A program made the translations under genes and the position numbers. Below are positions 55,879 through 64,000 of a stretch of 64,000 bases of DNA, one piece after another. Source of the stretch: Thermomonospora catenispora (GTDB lineage: Bacteria > Actinomycetota > Actinomycetes > Streptosporangiales > Streptosporangiaceae); contig NZ_RRYT01000005.1 in the NCBI RefSeq assembly GCF_006363815.1, positions 1-64,000 on the forward strand, in the 5' to 3' direction. The notes beneath the pieces were generated by a model. That model saw nothing but the letters and a program-made list of their open reading frames with translations. It searched no databases and was not told where the DNA came from. Each line of letters begins with the position of its first letter. Within the stretch, counting starts at the first letter, position 1.

Positions 55879-56000
55879 CGACCGACCTCCCGACACTCGC
55901 CACCTGACCGACCGTCCTCAGATTCTCCCGCCGCAAAAGCGGACACTTACCCCCTTTCGGGTGTCACCTTCCTCACGTCTCACTCCGGTCGGCGCCCCGA

Positions 56001-56016
56001 TGTTTCACGTGGAACG
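56001..56016. promoter_or_regulatory. parS-like site (two mismatches)
   Basis: TGTTTCACGTGGAACG differs from the ParB-binding consensus TGTTTCACGTGAAACA at two positions. It lies in the gap upstream of the SBP gene. Confidence 0.6.
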
Positions 56017-56124
56017 CCATGCGCACCGGGCAGGCCCACGGGCCGTCGACACCCCCGTCATCGAAGCGCGAGGGGGCGCTCATGCGCACCAGACGTCCAT
56101 GCACCACTCCCGCACCGAGACGCC

Positions 56125-56259
56125 GGTCATCGCGCCATCCCGATCCGGCGCTCCACCCGCGTCCACGGCGCGCGTTTCCTGCCCGCCGCCCGGACGCACG
56201 ACTGCACCCGTCTTCGGCTGGAACGCCGCTGAGCCGAGGCCCGGCCGCCACCGCCGGCC
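56125..56259 (+). pseudogene. Inverted duplicate, copy B: fragment of SBP gene 3' end
   Basis: Read on the plus strand it encodes 'RAIPIRRSTRVHGARFLP' and ends 'TRLRLERR' plus stop at 56232, against 'RAIPIRHSTRVRGARFLP' and 'TRLWLERR' in the intact gene. Similarity runs past the stop into the non-coding flank. No start or upstream part is present, so it is a dead fragment. The remainder of 56017-56570 shows no gene. Confidence 0.75.
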
Positions 56260-56570
56260 CGCCCATCGGCACGGGGCGGCCGGCGGCCCGATCTGCACCC
56301 GGGCCGCATCGGCCGGTTCACCGCGCCGCGCCGCACCACCCGGCGAAGGACCGCCGCCGGCCGATGGCGGCCCTTCGCCGGACACGGCACGGCGCCCGCC
56401 CGGTCGGCCTCGGTGTTCGACCGGTGTCGATCTCGGGCGCAGGTCGACGGCGTGTCGCGGTGCGGCTCCGCCGCCCGAGGGGACCCGACGGTTCCCGCCC
56501 GCGTCATCGGGCGGCGATCATCCTCGTCACCGCTCCGTTCTCGATCGACCCACGCTTCGCCGGATGCGCC

Positions 56571-56969
56571 CTAGCCGAGTTCGTAGTCGAACCAGATCCG
56601 GTGCGTGCCGTCGGCATCGATGGCGATGCCGCCCGTCCCCGTGATCCCGGTCAGCGCTCCCGTTCCGCTCCCCGGGACGATCACGAAGAACGTGTTGTCC
56701 CTGCCTTCGCCCTGGGTCGTCGCAGAGTGCGCGAAGTTGAAGGTGCCGGTCCGGCCGTTGAGCGCTCCCTCGAAGGACTCCATCGCGACGTAGGTGCCGG
56801 TCCCCTGATCGAACGCGGAGGTGAACAACGTGGCGGAGCGCCCGACCACCTCGCCTTCGTACTGCTTCTCCATCGTGGAGATGGCGACGGGCAGTGCGGT
56901 CTTGATCGTCGAGTCCGGTGTCGGAGCCGGGGTGAAATCGGCGACTTTGAACGTCCCTGAAGCGTGCAT
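56571..56969 (-). CDS. DUF3224 family protein
   Basis: A 132-residue protein, 'MHASGTFKVADFTPAPTPDS...', with 'YEGEVVGRSATLFTSAFD', 'GTYVAMESFEGALNGRTGTFNFAHSAT' and 'GTGALTGITGTGGIAIDADGTHRIWFDYEL'. This is the DUF3224 beta-barrel (allene oxide cyclase-like fold). It is cytosolic, single-gene, of unknown role. Confidence 0.88.
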   Translation of the reverse strand: MHASGTFKVADFTPAPTPDSTIKTALPVAISTMEKQYEGEVVGRSATLFTSAFDQGTGTYVAMESFEGALNGRTGTFNFAHSATTQGEGRDNTFFVIVPGSGTGALTGITGTGGIAIDADGTHRIWFDYELG

Positions 56970-57122
56970 CCTCGGATGCTAAGGAACGCCACCGACAATC
57001 TGCCGTCGAGCCGTCCGCTCATGATCCCCCGGACACGGCCCGACGCCGAACGCCGATGGCCCCGTGCATCCGACCGGTGTCGATGAAGGCCGCCGTGTCA
57101 CAGAGCCCGCACGGGGACGCCT

Positions 57123-57533
57123 TCACTCGTCGGGATCCGTGCGCATGCGACCGGACGAATCGGCCAGACGGCGATCGAGGTCCGGATCCTCGTGCGGCCC
57201 CTCGAACTCGTCACGGATCTCCCACGACGGTCCGAGTTCCGCGCGCAGCCGCTCGAGGGCCCGGCGCACCGCCTCGTCGAACCGGGCCCGCTCCTCTTCC
57301 CCCCATGGCCCGGGGTCCGGTGGGTAATCCCGGTTCAGCGACGTGTCGTACCAGGCCACCAGGTGCTCCAGCTCCGCACGCAGGGATTGGCTGATCGGCA
57401 GCAGGGACAGATCGATCGGGTACCCCCACTCCTCGCTGTCCTCCGGCGTGGCGCCCCACAGAATCCCGCCCGACCCTGCGTCGAAGAAGAACCTGGCGCT
57501 GGGCATGGCGTGCTTCCCATCCATGTCGTTCAC
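57123..57533 (-). CDS. Conserved hypothetical acidic protein
   Basis: A 136-residue protein containing 'ARFFFDAGSGGILWGATPED', 'YPIDLSLLPIS', 'LEHLVAWYDTSLNRDYPPDPGPWGEEERARFDEAV' and 'RAELGPSWEIRDEFEG'. The 'AWYDTSL.W/RDYPPDPGPW' stretch occurs in a family of actinobacterial proteins of unknown role. The start is uncertain between 57533 and the internal ATG 57506. No partner gene nearby. Confidence 0.6.
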   Translation of the reverse strand: MNDMDGKHAMPSARFFFDAGSGGILWGATPEDSEEWGYPIDLSLLPISQSLRAELEHLVAWYDTSLNRDYPPDPGPWGEEERARFDEAVRRALERLRAELGPSWEIRDEFEGPHEDPDLDRRLADSSGRMRTDPDE

Positions 57534-58522
57534 GCGGCCGTCCCAGACGACGGGAAGTCCGCACCGCTTCTCGCAAACGCTCTCCGTTCAGATGAATCCA
57601 CCGAGCGCCGTGTTCCGCTCATCGCCCCGGGAACGGGCATCGTCACCGGCTCACGAGCCGTCGAGTCTCATGCATGACTCGTCGTCGAGCGCGGGCATCA
57701 CGCTCGACGACCGCGCCCGAAGACACCGCGGCATACGACACGACGTGCTCCGAGCGGCCCGCCGGTGAGTCGGTGCTTCGTCCAGAGCCCACGGTGACCG
57801 GGCCGTTCAGCCGCTCGCAGGCCGCCATGCTCGTTCGCCCGCCTCGCCCGCCCGCCGGCCGGGCGCACCGTCGCACCCGTCCGGCCGGCTCATCCGGTCG
57901 GATCACCGGTCGGCCGCCGCTGACTCATCCGGGTACGGCTCTCCAGGTGCGCGGCCCGCGTCCATGCGCCTCAGGCCCACGCGATCCCCCTCCGGGCACC
58001 TCACGCCCGCACCTCAGGCGCCTCGTGCCCGGGCGGTCCCGTCCCCCTGTCTCCGGCCGACCGCGTTCAGGTCGGCGACCCGCGACCTCGACCGCCGTGG
58101 CGGCCGGCATCCCGCGCTCGGAGCCTCATGAGCGACCGATGTTCCCGTTCCGGGAGTCCCCTTCCAGGGGCATCCCCGTGGGCGACCGCGCTCTGAGGCG
58201 GCATCGACCCGGGACCGGCGTCCGCGGCGTGCGGCGTTCACGACCTCAGCCTCGGCATCCCGCAAGGCGCGTTCCGCACGACCGCACCGGGGCGTGAAGG
58301 GACCGGCAGCGGCACACGCCGCCCCAGCGCTCCACGCGTCATGGCCGACGCCGGAAGAGCCATCCACACGACCGGCCGCCGCCGGGAGCGGCGCCACGAC
58401 CCCACGGTCGCAGAGCATCACCCGCGACCCCGTGCACGGCGGGCGCATCGTTCCGTTCACTGCGCGGCCCGGCGGGGCTCGACGCCGCCGGCGATCCGGC
58501 GGTCGACGCTTTCCGGGAAGGG
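57534..58522. other. Long gap without a recognisable gene
   Basis: About 990 bases between the hypothetical gene (start side) and the end of the GNAT gene. All frames on both strands are Arg/Pro/Ala-rich without motifs. No tRNA, transposase or parS site was seen. It could be decayed coding sequence. Confidence 0.4.
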
Positions 58523-59140
58523 TCAGACGGGACGGAGAGCGCCTTCGGGGGTCATGGAGCCGAGCAGGCGTTCCAGGGCGACCTCGACGTCCTCACGCCA
58601 GGAGAGGGCGGACTTGAGCTCCAGGCGCAGCCGAGGGAAGCGGTGATGGGGGCGGATGGTCTTGAAGCCGACCGCCAGCAGATAGTCGGCGGGGACCATG
58701 CACCCGCCCTCCTCGCCTTTGAGATCGCCGAACGCCTCGATGGCCTTGATGCCACGGCGGACCAGGTCCTTGGCCACCCCCTGCACCAGCATCCGGCCCA
58801 GCCCCCCGCCGGCGAACTCCGGAATCACATGGGCGGTCATCAGCAGAACGGCGTCGGCGCTGACCGGACTGGTCGGGAAGGCGATCGAACGAGGCACATA
58901 CAGCGGCGGCGCGTACAGCACGAAGCCGGCGGGCACCCCGTCGACATAGACGATCTTGCCGCAGCTGCCCCACTCCAGCAGCGTGGAGGAGATCCACGCC
59001 TCCTTCTCCAAGGCGGGGTCCCCGGCTTCGAGGGCGCGCTCCCCGCTGACCGGGTCCAGCTCCCAGAACACGCACTTACGGCACCGGGGCGGCAGATCGT
59101 CCAGGTTGTCGAGCGTGATGCTGACGAGCCGACGCGACAC
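58523..59140 (-). CDS. GNAT-family acetyltransferase
   Basis: A 205-residue protein. It starts 'VSRRLVSITLDNLDDLPPRCRKCVFWELDP', with a Cys pair, and continues 'LLEWGSCGKIVYVDGVPAGFVLYAPP'. The acetyl-CoA loop is 'FAGGGLGRMLVQGVAKDLVRRG' (Q/RxxGxG/A type). GTG 59140 is preceded by GGGGGTG. It is divergent from the PLP aminotransferase, a pair I associate with the parAB-trxA neighbourhood in actinomycetes. Substrate unknown. Confidence 0.88.
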   Translation of the reverse strand: MSRRLVSITLDNLDDLPPRCRKCVFWELDPVSGERALEAGDPALEKEAWISSTLLEWGSCGKIVYVDGVPAGFVLYAPPLYVPRSIAFPTSPVSADAVLLMTAHVIPEFAGGGLGRMLVQGVAKDLVRRGIKAIEAFGDLKGEEGGCMVPADYLLAVGFKTIRPHHRFPRLRLELKSALSWREDVEVALERLLGSMTPEGALRPV

Positions 59141-59248
59141 CAGATCGGCACCCCCTGGTGCTTGTTCCCGCGCCCGTCCACGGGCTGTCCGAGCCGACGG
59201 CGGCGGAGGCGCCGACCGCGTCCCCCGAGCCGCGGAACCTCTTCGGGC

Positions 59249-59262
59249 GTTGTCAAGACAAC
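59249..59262. promoter_or_regulatory. Palindrome in GNAT/aminotransferase divergent region
   Basis: GTTGTC-AA-GACAAC is a perfect inverted repeat about 110 bases before the GNAT start and 170 before the aminotransferase start. It may be an operator for either. Confidence 0.35.
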
Positions 59263-59431
59263 CCCTAGGGTCCCTGAGGCATCGTATCTGACAGGGACAT
59301 CGAGCGACCGGCGTCGACCGGAGCATCACGGAAACATGGCCGCACCGGGCGTGTCGTTGACCCGGACCATCACCAGACCGCCTGCGATCGTGACGCAGTT
59401 TGCCGTGTGGTTCCCGGCCCCGGAGGTATCC

Positions 59432-60724
59432 GTGCACCAGCACACGCGAACAGACCCCTACACCGACCGTTACGCCGCCCGGGCCGCCGGGATGGTGCCC
59501 TCGGAGATCCGCGCCCTGTTCGCCGTGGCCAACCGGCCGGAGGTGGTGTCGCTGGCCGGCGGGATGCCGTATGTGTCCGCGCTGCCGCTGGACATCGTCG
59601 GGGAGATGCTGGGGGAGCTGACCCGGCGGCGCGGCGCCCAGGCGCTCCAGTACTCCTCCGCGCAGGGCGATCCGGAGCTGCGGGCCAGGATCTGCGACGT
59701 GATGGCCCTGGAGGGGATCCAAGGGTCCCCGGAGGACGTCATCGTCACGGTCGGCTCCCAGCAGGCCCTCGATCTGCTCACCCGGATCTTCGTCGACCCC
59801 GGGGACGTGGTGCTCGCCGAGGCGCCCTCGTACGTGGGGGCGCTCGGCACGTTCGCCATGTACCAGGCGGACGTGGTGCATGTGCCGATGGACGAGGAGG
59901 GGCTGATCCCGCAGGCGCTGCGCGAGACCCTGGAGCGGCTGCGCCGGGCGGGTCGGCGGGTCAAGTTCCTCTACACCGTCCCCACCTTCCACAACCCCGC
60001 CGGCGTCACCCTGCCCCCCGCCCGCCGGGCCGAGATCCTGGAGATCTGCGCCTCCTGCGGGGTGCTGGTGATCGAGGACAATCCGTACGGGCTGCTGGGC
60101 TTCGACGGTGAGCCGATGCGGGCGCTGCGCGCCGACGACCCCGACCATGTGATCTATCTGGGGTCGTTCTCCAAGACGTTCGCCCCCGGCTTCCGGGTCG
60201 GCTGGGCGCTGGCCCCGCCCGCGGTGCGCGCCAAACTGGTGCTGGCGGCCGAGTCGGCGATCCTCAGCCACTCCGGCTTCTCCCAGTTCGCGGTACGCGA
60301 GTACCTGACCACCCAGCCGTGGAAGCAGCAGATCAAGTCGTTCCGGGAGATGTACCGCGAGCGCTGCGACGCGATGCTGGAGTCCCTGGAGACGCTGATG
60401 CCCGAGGGCACCGCCTGGACCCGCCCCGCGGGGGGCTTCTTCGTCTGGGTGACCCTGCCCGAAGGGCTGGACGCCAAGGCGATGGCTCCCCGGGCGATCG
60501 CCGAGCGGGTCGCCTATGTCCCCGGCACCGGCTTCTACGCCGATGGCCAGGGCCGGCGGAACATGCGGCTGTCCTTCTGCTTCCCCGAGCCGGACCGTAT
60601 CCGTGAGGGCGTCCGTCGTCTGGCCGCGGTGATCGAACGCGAGATCGACCTGCGGGACACTTTCGGCACCACACGGGCTCCGGAACGCAGCGGCATGGAC
60701 ACCCCGGGCCCCGACACCGCCTGA
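59432..60724 (+). CDS. PLP-dependent aminotransferase (class I/II, 2-aminoadipate type)
   Basis: A 430-residue fold-type I aminotransferase. 'VSLAGGMPYVSALP', 'LQYSSAQGDPELRARICDVM', 'TVGSQQALDLLTRIFVDPGD', 'YTVPTFHNPAGVTLPPARR', 'IEDNPYG' and the PLP lysine in 'LGSFSKTFAPGFRVGW' are all in place. It lacks the GntR-type DNA-binding domain of MocR proteins. GTG 59432 follows CGGAGG. Likely acts on aminoadipate or branched-chain/aromatic amino acids; the substrate is not fixed by sequence. Confidence 0.92.
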   Translation: MHQHTRTDPYTDRYAARAAGMVPSEIRALFAVANRPEVVSLAGGMPYVSALPLDIVGEMLGELTRRRGAQALQYSSAQGDPELRARICDVMALEGIQGSPEDVIVTVGSQQALDLLTRIFVDPGDVVLAEAPSYVGALGTFAMYQADVVHVPMDEEGLIPQALRETLERLRRAGRRVKFLYTVPTFHNPAGVTLPPARRAEILEICASCGVLVIEDNPYGLLGFDGEPMRALRADDPDHVIYLGSFSKTFAPGFRVGWALAPPAVRAKLVLAAESAILSHSGFSQFAVREYLTTQPWKQQIKSFREMYRERCDAMLESLETLMPEGTAWTRPAGGFFVWVTLPEGLDAKAMAPRAIAERVAYVPGTGFYADGQGRRNMRLSFCFPEPDRIREGVRRLAAVIEREIDLRDTFGTTRAPERSGMDTPGPDTA

Positions 60725-61823
60725 ACGCCCGATACCGCTTCTGCGCTCTCGAGCGCCGGGGTTCTGCGCCTCCGCCGAGCCCCGGGAGGACCTTTCGTCG
60801 GCGAAGGGGCATCGCGTCGGGGTCGGCCGGGTCGGCCCGCCCTCCACGGGGTCTCGCCGAGTTCCTGGAGAAGCCCGTCCCAAGAGAAGCCTGTTAAGGG
60901 GCTTAACGTAATGCTCCTTACGGCCTGTCCTGATCCGGGCCCGGGAGCAAGATCAGGCTCTCCTGTCTCGTCCCGCCCGCCGCACCCCGCTCGAACGGGT
61001 CCTGCACGGGCCCCGCCTTGATCCGACGGGAGTCACAGGCCCTCGATCCAGGGAAGTCGGGATCGGTCCAAGGACGAGGACTGATCCCGGGGAGCTGCAG
61101 GGCGTTCCCCTCCCGGGCTCCTGGATCGGCGATCGTGCCGGGCGCGCACGGTGCCGGCGCAGGCCGGCGTCGATGCGCTCGGGCGCCGCCCCGTCGTCCC
61201 ATCCCGGTTTCCTCGTCCCCACCCCGGTTTTCCGGCGGCCGCCTCCGCCTGCTCTCGCCGGCGGCGTGCACGCCGGTACGGCGTCTGCCGAGGCGGGGAA
61301 CCGTACGGCGGGGAGCGCCACGAGGTGACCGGCCCACGAGCAAGACCGTCTCCACGATCTCGTGGCGCGGACGCTCTTCCCCGCGGCCGTCCCTGCTCGG
61401 GCGGCAGCAGTGGTCGGCACGCGCCGTTCACCGGTCGGGCCCGAGAGGGGCAAGGCCGGCCTCCCCGCCCGCCCCCTCCCCGACTCGATCTCCGAAGCGT
61501 CACAGGCCCCGGAGCCATGCACAGAGCCGTTCGCGGGGAACCACCGTGCCCGCTCCGGGCAAAGAACAGATCGACATCGCCTGCACGCCCCGCACTCTGC
61601 GGGCGGTCCGGCCGGCAGCGGGGGCGCCGGCCGGGCCGGGCAGGCCCACGACACCGGACAGCGGAGCGCCTCCGCTGGACGGACCACCCGTGCCCTCTCG
61701 GATCCCAGCGGCTCGCCGGTAGATGCGCCTCCGCGATCGACTGAGGCGGTACACCGGCCCCCTACCATCGAGGGCCGTACAGGCGAGCCGGTGGCGGCAG
61801 AGCGGTGAGCCTGACCGGACGGG
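60725..61823. other. Long gap without a recognisable gene
   Basis: About 1.1 kb. Near its left end is an AT-richer spot with TTAAG-GGG-CTTAA (60894-60906) followed by GTAA-TGCTCC-TTAC. The rest is GC-rich, with motif-free Arg/Pro-rich frames. Confidence 0.4.
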
Positions 61824-61845
61824 TCTGCATGAAATCTGCATGAAA
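61824..61845 (+). repeat. Tandem 11-nt repeat before the Ddl-like gene
   Basis: TCTGCATGAAA occurs twice head to tail, ending 13 bases before ATG 61859. The second copy runs into GGTGAGC, so it may shape the ribosome site or bind a regulator. Confidence 0.6.
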
Positions 61846-61858
61846 GGTGAGCACGGGC

Positions 61859-62848
61859 ATGAGCATCCAGCAGGGACGGTTCGCCGCGGCAGAGAACGAG
61901 GAGCGCGAACTCGGCCATGTGATCGTTCTCGCCGGCGGACTGTCCTACGAGCGCGAGGTGTCGCTGCGCTCGGGCCGTCGGGTCGCCGACGCACTTCGCG
62001 CCCTCGATGTGGATGTGGAGATCCGCGACGCGGACGCGACGTTGCTGCCCGCCTTGCAGGCCTCTCCTCCCGACGCCGTGTTCCCCGTGCTGCATGGGGC
62101 GATGGGTGAAGACGGAGCCATCCGGGACGTCCTCGATCTGCTCGGCATCCCCTACGTCGGAGCCGAGCCGCATGCCTGCCGCATCGCCTGGGACAAGCCC
62201 ACCGCCAAGTCGGTGGTCCGCGCCGCCGGTCTGATCACCCCGGACTCGGTGACCTTGCCCAAAGAGGTCTTCCACGATCTCGGCGCCACCGCCCTGATGG
62301 ACAGCGTGATCCGCCGGCTGGGCCTTCCCCTCTTCGTCAAACCGGCACGGGGCGGATCCGCTCTGGGCGTCTCCGCCGTCCATGAGCCGTCCGAGCTTCC
62401 CACCGCCATGGTGGGCTGCTTCGCCTACGGCGACACCGCTCTCATCGAACGCTATGTCTCGGGGACCGAGATCGCCGTCAGCGTCATCGAGCGCGACGGT
62501 ATGCCCATGGCGCTCCCGCCTGTGGAGATCGTTCCCGCCGGGGATCTGTACGACTACACCGCCCGCTACGACGCCGGCGACACCGAGTTCATCACTCCCG
62601 CCCGTCTCCCCGAGGAGACCATCCGCCAAGCCACCGAGGTGGCGCTCACCGCGCATCGCGCTCTCGGCCTTCGAGACCTCTCCCGCACCGACCTGATCGT
62701 CGACTCCGCCGGGCAGATCCACTTCTTGGAAGTGAACGTGGCGCCCGGCATGACCGAGACCAGTCTCTTCCCCCGTGCGCTTCAGGCGGCCGAGCTGGAG
62801 CTGGGCCCCACCCTGGTGGACCTGATCCGCACCCGATGTTTCTCGTGA
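61859..62848 (+). CDS. D-alanine-D-alanine ligase-like ATP-grasp protein
   Basis: A 329-residue protein. 'VIVLAGGLSYEREVSLRSGRRV' and 'VFPVLHGAMGEDGAIRDVLDLLGIPYVG' match the Ddl N-terminal domain, 'GLPLFVKPARGGSALGVS' is the ATP-grasp loop and 'IHFLEVNVAPGMTETSLFP' carries the metal-binding Glu and Asn. It probably joins D-Ala-D-Ala for peptidoglycan or makes a related dipeptide. ATG 61859 or GTG 61847 could be the start. Its last codons and stop lie within a parS-like site. Confidence 0.88.
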   Translation: MSIQQGRFAAAENEERELGHVIVLAGGLSYEREVSLRSGRRVADALRALDVDVEIRDADATLLPALQASPPDAVFPVLHGAMGEDGAIRDVLDLLGIPYVGAEPHACRIAWDKPTAKSVVRAAGLITPDSVTLPKEVFHDLGATALMDSVIRRLGLPLFVKPARGGSALGVSAVHEPSELPTAMVGCFAYGDTALIERYVSGTEIAVSVIERDGMPMALPPVEIVPAGDLYDYTARYDAGDTEFITPARLPEETIRQATEVALTAHRALGLRDLSRTDLIVDSAGQIHFLEVNVAPGMTETSLFPRALQAAELELGPTLVDLIRTRCFS

Positions 62849-62852
62849 AACA
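62837..62852. promoter_or_regulatory. parS-like site (one mismatch)
   Basis: TGTTTCTCGTGAAACA differs from TGTTTCACGTGAAACA at one base. It spans the last codons and stop of the Ddl-like gene. Confidence 0.85.
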
Positions 62853-63097
62853 TGACCTCCGCCCGCGGCAGAGGCCTTGAGCCGAAGTCCTTCTGTGCAC
62901 CGACCGGTCATGCGCCCCGAGAGAGGAGCGACGCCCGCCCGACCCGGCGGGGAGCCTGCGAAGGGCGGCCCTGTCACGCCAGGGTGCCGGAGCACATCGC
63001 CTCTGAACACCCGACCGCCTCTCACGACGGGCGGCGCGCGCAGGCCTCCCGAGGACGAGGCGACGCGGAAGAGGGCATGCGGCGACCGTGAGGCCGA

Positions 63098-63113
63098 TGT
63101 TTCACGGGAAACA
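63098..63113. promoter_or_regulatory. parS-like site (one mismatch)
   Basis: TGTTTCACGGGAAACA differs from the consensus at one central base. It lies 261 bases from the site at 62837. Confidence 0.85.
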
Positions 63114-63341
63114 TCCGGGTGCGGATCCGTGCGCTGAAGGAAGCGGACTCCACGGCGAGTGCACGGGATCGCCAGGATGCGCCCCCGGACGGCCCTGTCT
63201 CTTCGGGGGTGGACTTTGCCGCAGCAGCCGGCGGGCGGGATGAGCCGCGACGGGTGAGCGGTGAAGAGTGCCCCGGAGGCGCCGCAAGCGCCTCCCTACA
63301 GACGCCGCAGGAACCCGGAGGAGCTGCACCCGCCCCTGTAC

Positions 63342-63421
63342 GCGGGTATCCGCCGTGCAGGGGGTTGACCCAGGTATCACGACGGGTGCGCGCGCCCAGT
63401 GGTGCGGGTACCCGTCGTGCA
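63342..63421. repeat. Imperfect direct and inverted repeats
   Basis: GCGGGTATCCGCCGTGCA (63342-63359) recurs as GCGGGTACCCGTCGTGCA (63404-63421) with two differences. CACGACGGGT (63378-63387) is the exact complement of ACCCGTCGTG (63410-63419). Confidence 0.6.
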
Positions 63422-64000
63422 TGACCTCCTCCTGAAGGCGGGTCACCCTCGTGCGGGTCGACCCTTCCCGCTTCACCGCCGTCCGCTCCGGCCCAGGAGA
63501 AGCCCCGGCGAGGCCTCACGCCTCCTCCACCGGCGTCCCGCTTCACCGCCGGCCCGGCGGTGAGGGCGTCGCACGCGGCGTTTCCCGATCATGCACCGCC
63601 CCGCACGGGCACCGCCGCCTCCGAACGTTCAACGGCACGGACTCGCGCGCACGGTCCTGCATGCCGAGCACACGGCCTGTCGCCGGGGGCCGGTCGACGA
63701 TGAGGGCGGCCCGCATCAGGAGAGCAGGCGTCCCCTGCCCGGGAACGAGGCGCCTCGCGGGAGATCAGACAGCCGTACCCCATGCAGGCATGCCCGCATA
63801 GCACGTGTGGGCGGGACTCATCGCCGCATGACACACCTGTGCGGGATCGGGAGGCGTCGCACAGGGGCGTGCCGGATCACCGGGTGCATGGGTCCGCCGG
63901 GTGGTCTGGAGATGATGCGGCGAACGCGAGGGGGCATCGGCGTATCCACCGCCTCCGAGTGCCCGATGGTGAACGCCGACGCACTTCTTCGGCATCGGTC

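Larger units (their letters stand above)
62853..64000. other. Terminal non-coding stretch with parS and repeats
   Basis: About 1.15 kb with no convincing gene to the window edge. It holds a second strong parS-like site (63098) and short direct and inverted repeats at 63342-63421. A small Cys/His-containing frame at 63765-63995 on the minus strand has no recognisable motif. Confidence 0.45.

Noticed and set aside
54607-56232. 541-codon open frame on the plus strand
   Set aside because: It is antisense to the SBP gene. Only its last 35 codons are real homology, as the inverted duplicate fragment.
58523-60883. 786-codon open frame on the minus strand covering GNAT and the aminotransferase region
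   Set aside because: Only its last 205 codons resemble a protein. The upstream part is antisense to the well-supported aminotransferase gene and is a composition effect.
63765-63995. 76-codon minus-strand frame rich in Cys, His and Pro
   Set aside because: Its Cys/His content comes from short GCAT/GTGC-rich repeats in the DNA. There is no ribosome site and no motif.
1-64000. CRISPR array, prophage or integrated plasmid
   Set aside because: No regular spacer-repeat arrangement, integrase, phage structural gene or tRNA-end duplication was seen.

Overview
The window is about 70% G+C or higher, densely coded and uses GTG and TTG starts freely. Its gene content is that of an actinomycete chromosome: a PadR regulator with inositol-phosphate synthase, sigM with a zinc-type anti-sigma factor, a murJ-linked pseudokinase, two tRNA-deaminase-associated proteins beside tadA, and a class A PBP with a Pro/Gly-rich tail. 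The gene mix looks like Streptosporangiales (Actinomadura/Thermomonospora type), but this placement is inferred from gene content only. No CRISPR array, prophage or integrated conjugative element was seen.

Layout. At 1-2.2 kb lie the start of dnaX, the SRP RNA and tRNA-Ser(GGA). From 2.5 to 13.5 kb there are small conserved proteins, a beta-propeller protein, an XRE-cupin regulator divergent from a B3/4 protein plus an EamA exporter, an MFS transporter with a FadR-type regulator, an XRE-TPR regulator, a PH-domain membrane protein and upp. From 14.3 to 16 kb are the tadA cluster and tRNA-Ser(CGA). From 16.2 to 24.6 kb is replication and translation: a DnaN-like clamp, dnaB behind a cluster of DnaA-box-like 9-mers, a MATE exporter, a Tat amidase, then rplI-rpsR-ssb-rpsF. 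Two mini-genes with LexA-type boxes (20.86 and 24.9 kb) sit in this block.

From 25 to 38.6 kb come endonuclease IV, a co-directional pair of frameshifted genes (a P-loop NTPase/propeller protein and a HEAT-repeat protein), a GT-C mannosyltransferase, a class A PBP, a DUF5318 protein, padR-ino1 and a RibD/DHFR-like protein. From 38.9 to 50.4 kb is the trxB / anti-sigma / sigM / pseudokinase / murJ / DUF6049 / YbaK / cca block. As I remember Streptomyces gene order, this block is inverted here and trxA is absent from beside trxB. From 50.6 to 62.8 kb are bioA, an IS5-type remnant, an MFS transporter, a peptide-binding lipoprotein with an inverted duplicate of its 3' end, a DUF3224 protein, GNAT, a PLP aminotransferase and a D-Ala-D-Ala-ligase-like ATP-grasp protein.

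Three parS-like 16-mers (56.0, 62.84 and 63.10 kb) suggest that parAB and oriC lie beyond the right edge. The genes serve mainly chromosome replication and segregation, ribosome and tRNA maturation, and envelope building (PBP, MurJ, pseudokinase, amidase, Ddl-like). I found no clearly new multi-gene system. The most unusual items are the two LexA-box mini-genes, the DnaA-box cluster before dnaB, the paired frameshifts at 27.47 and 29.15 kb, the inverted duplication at 54.2/56.1 kb and the parS placement.
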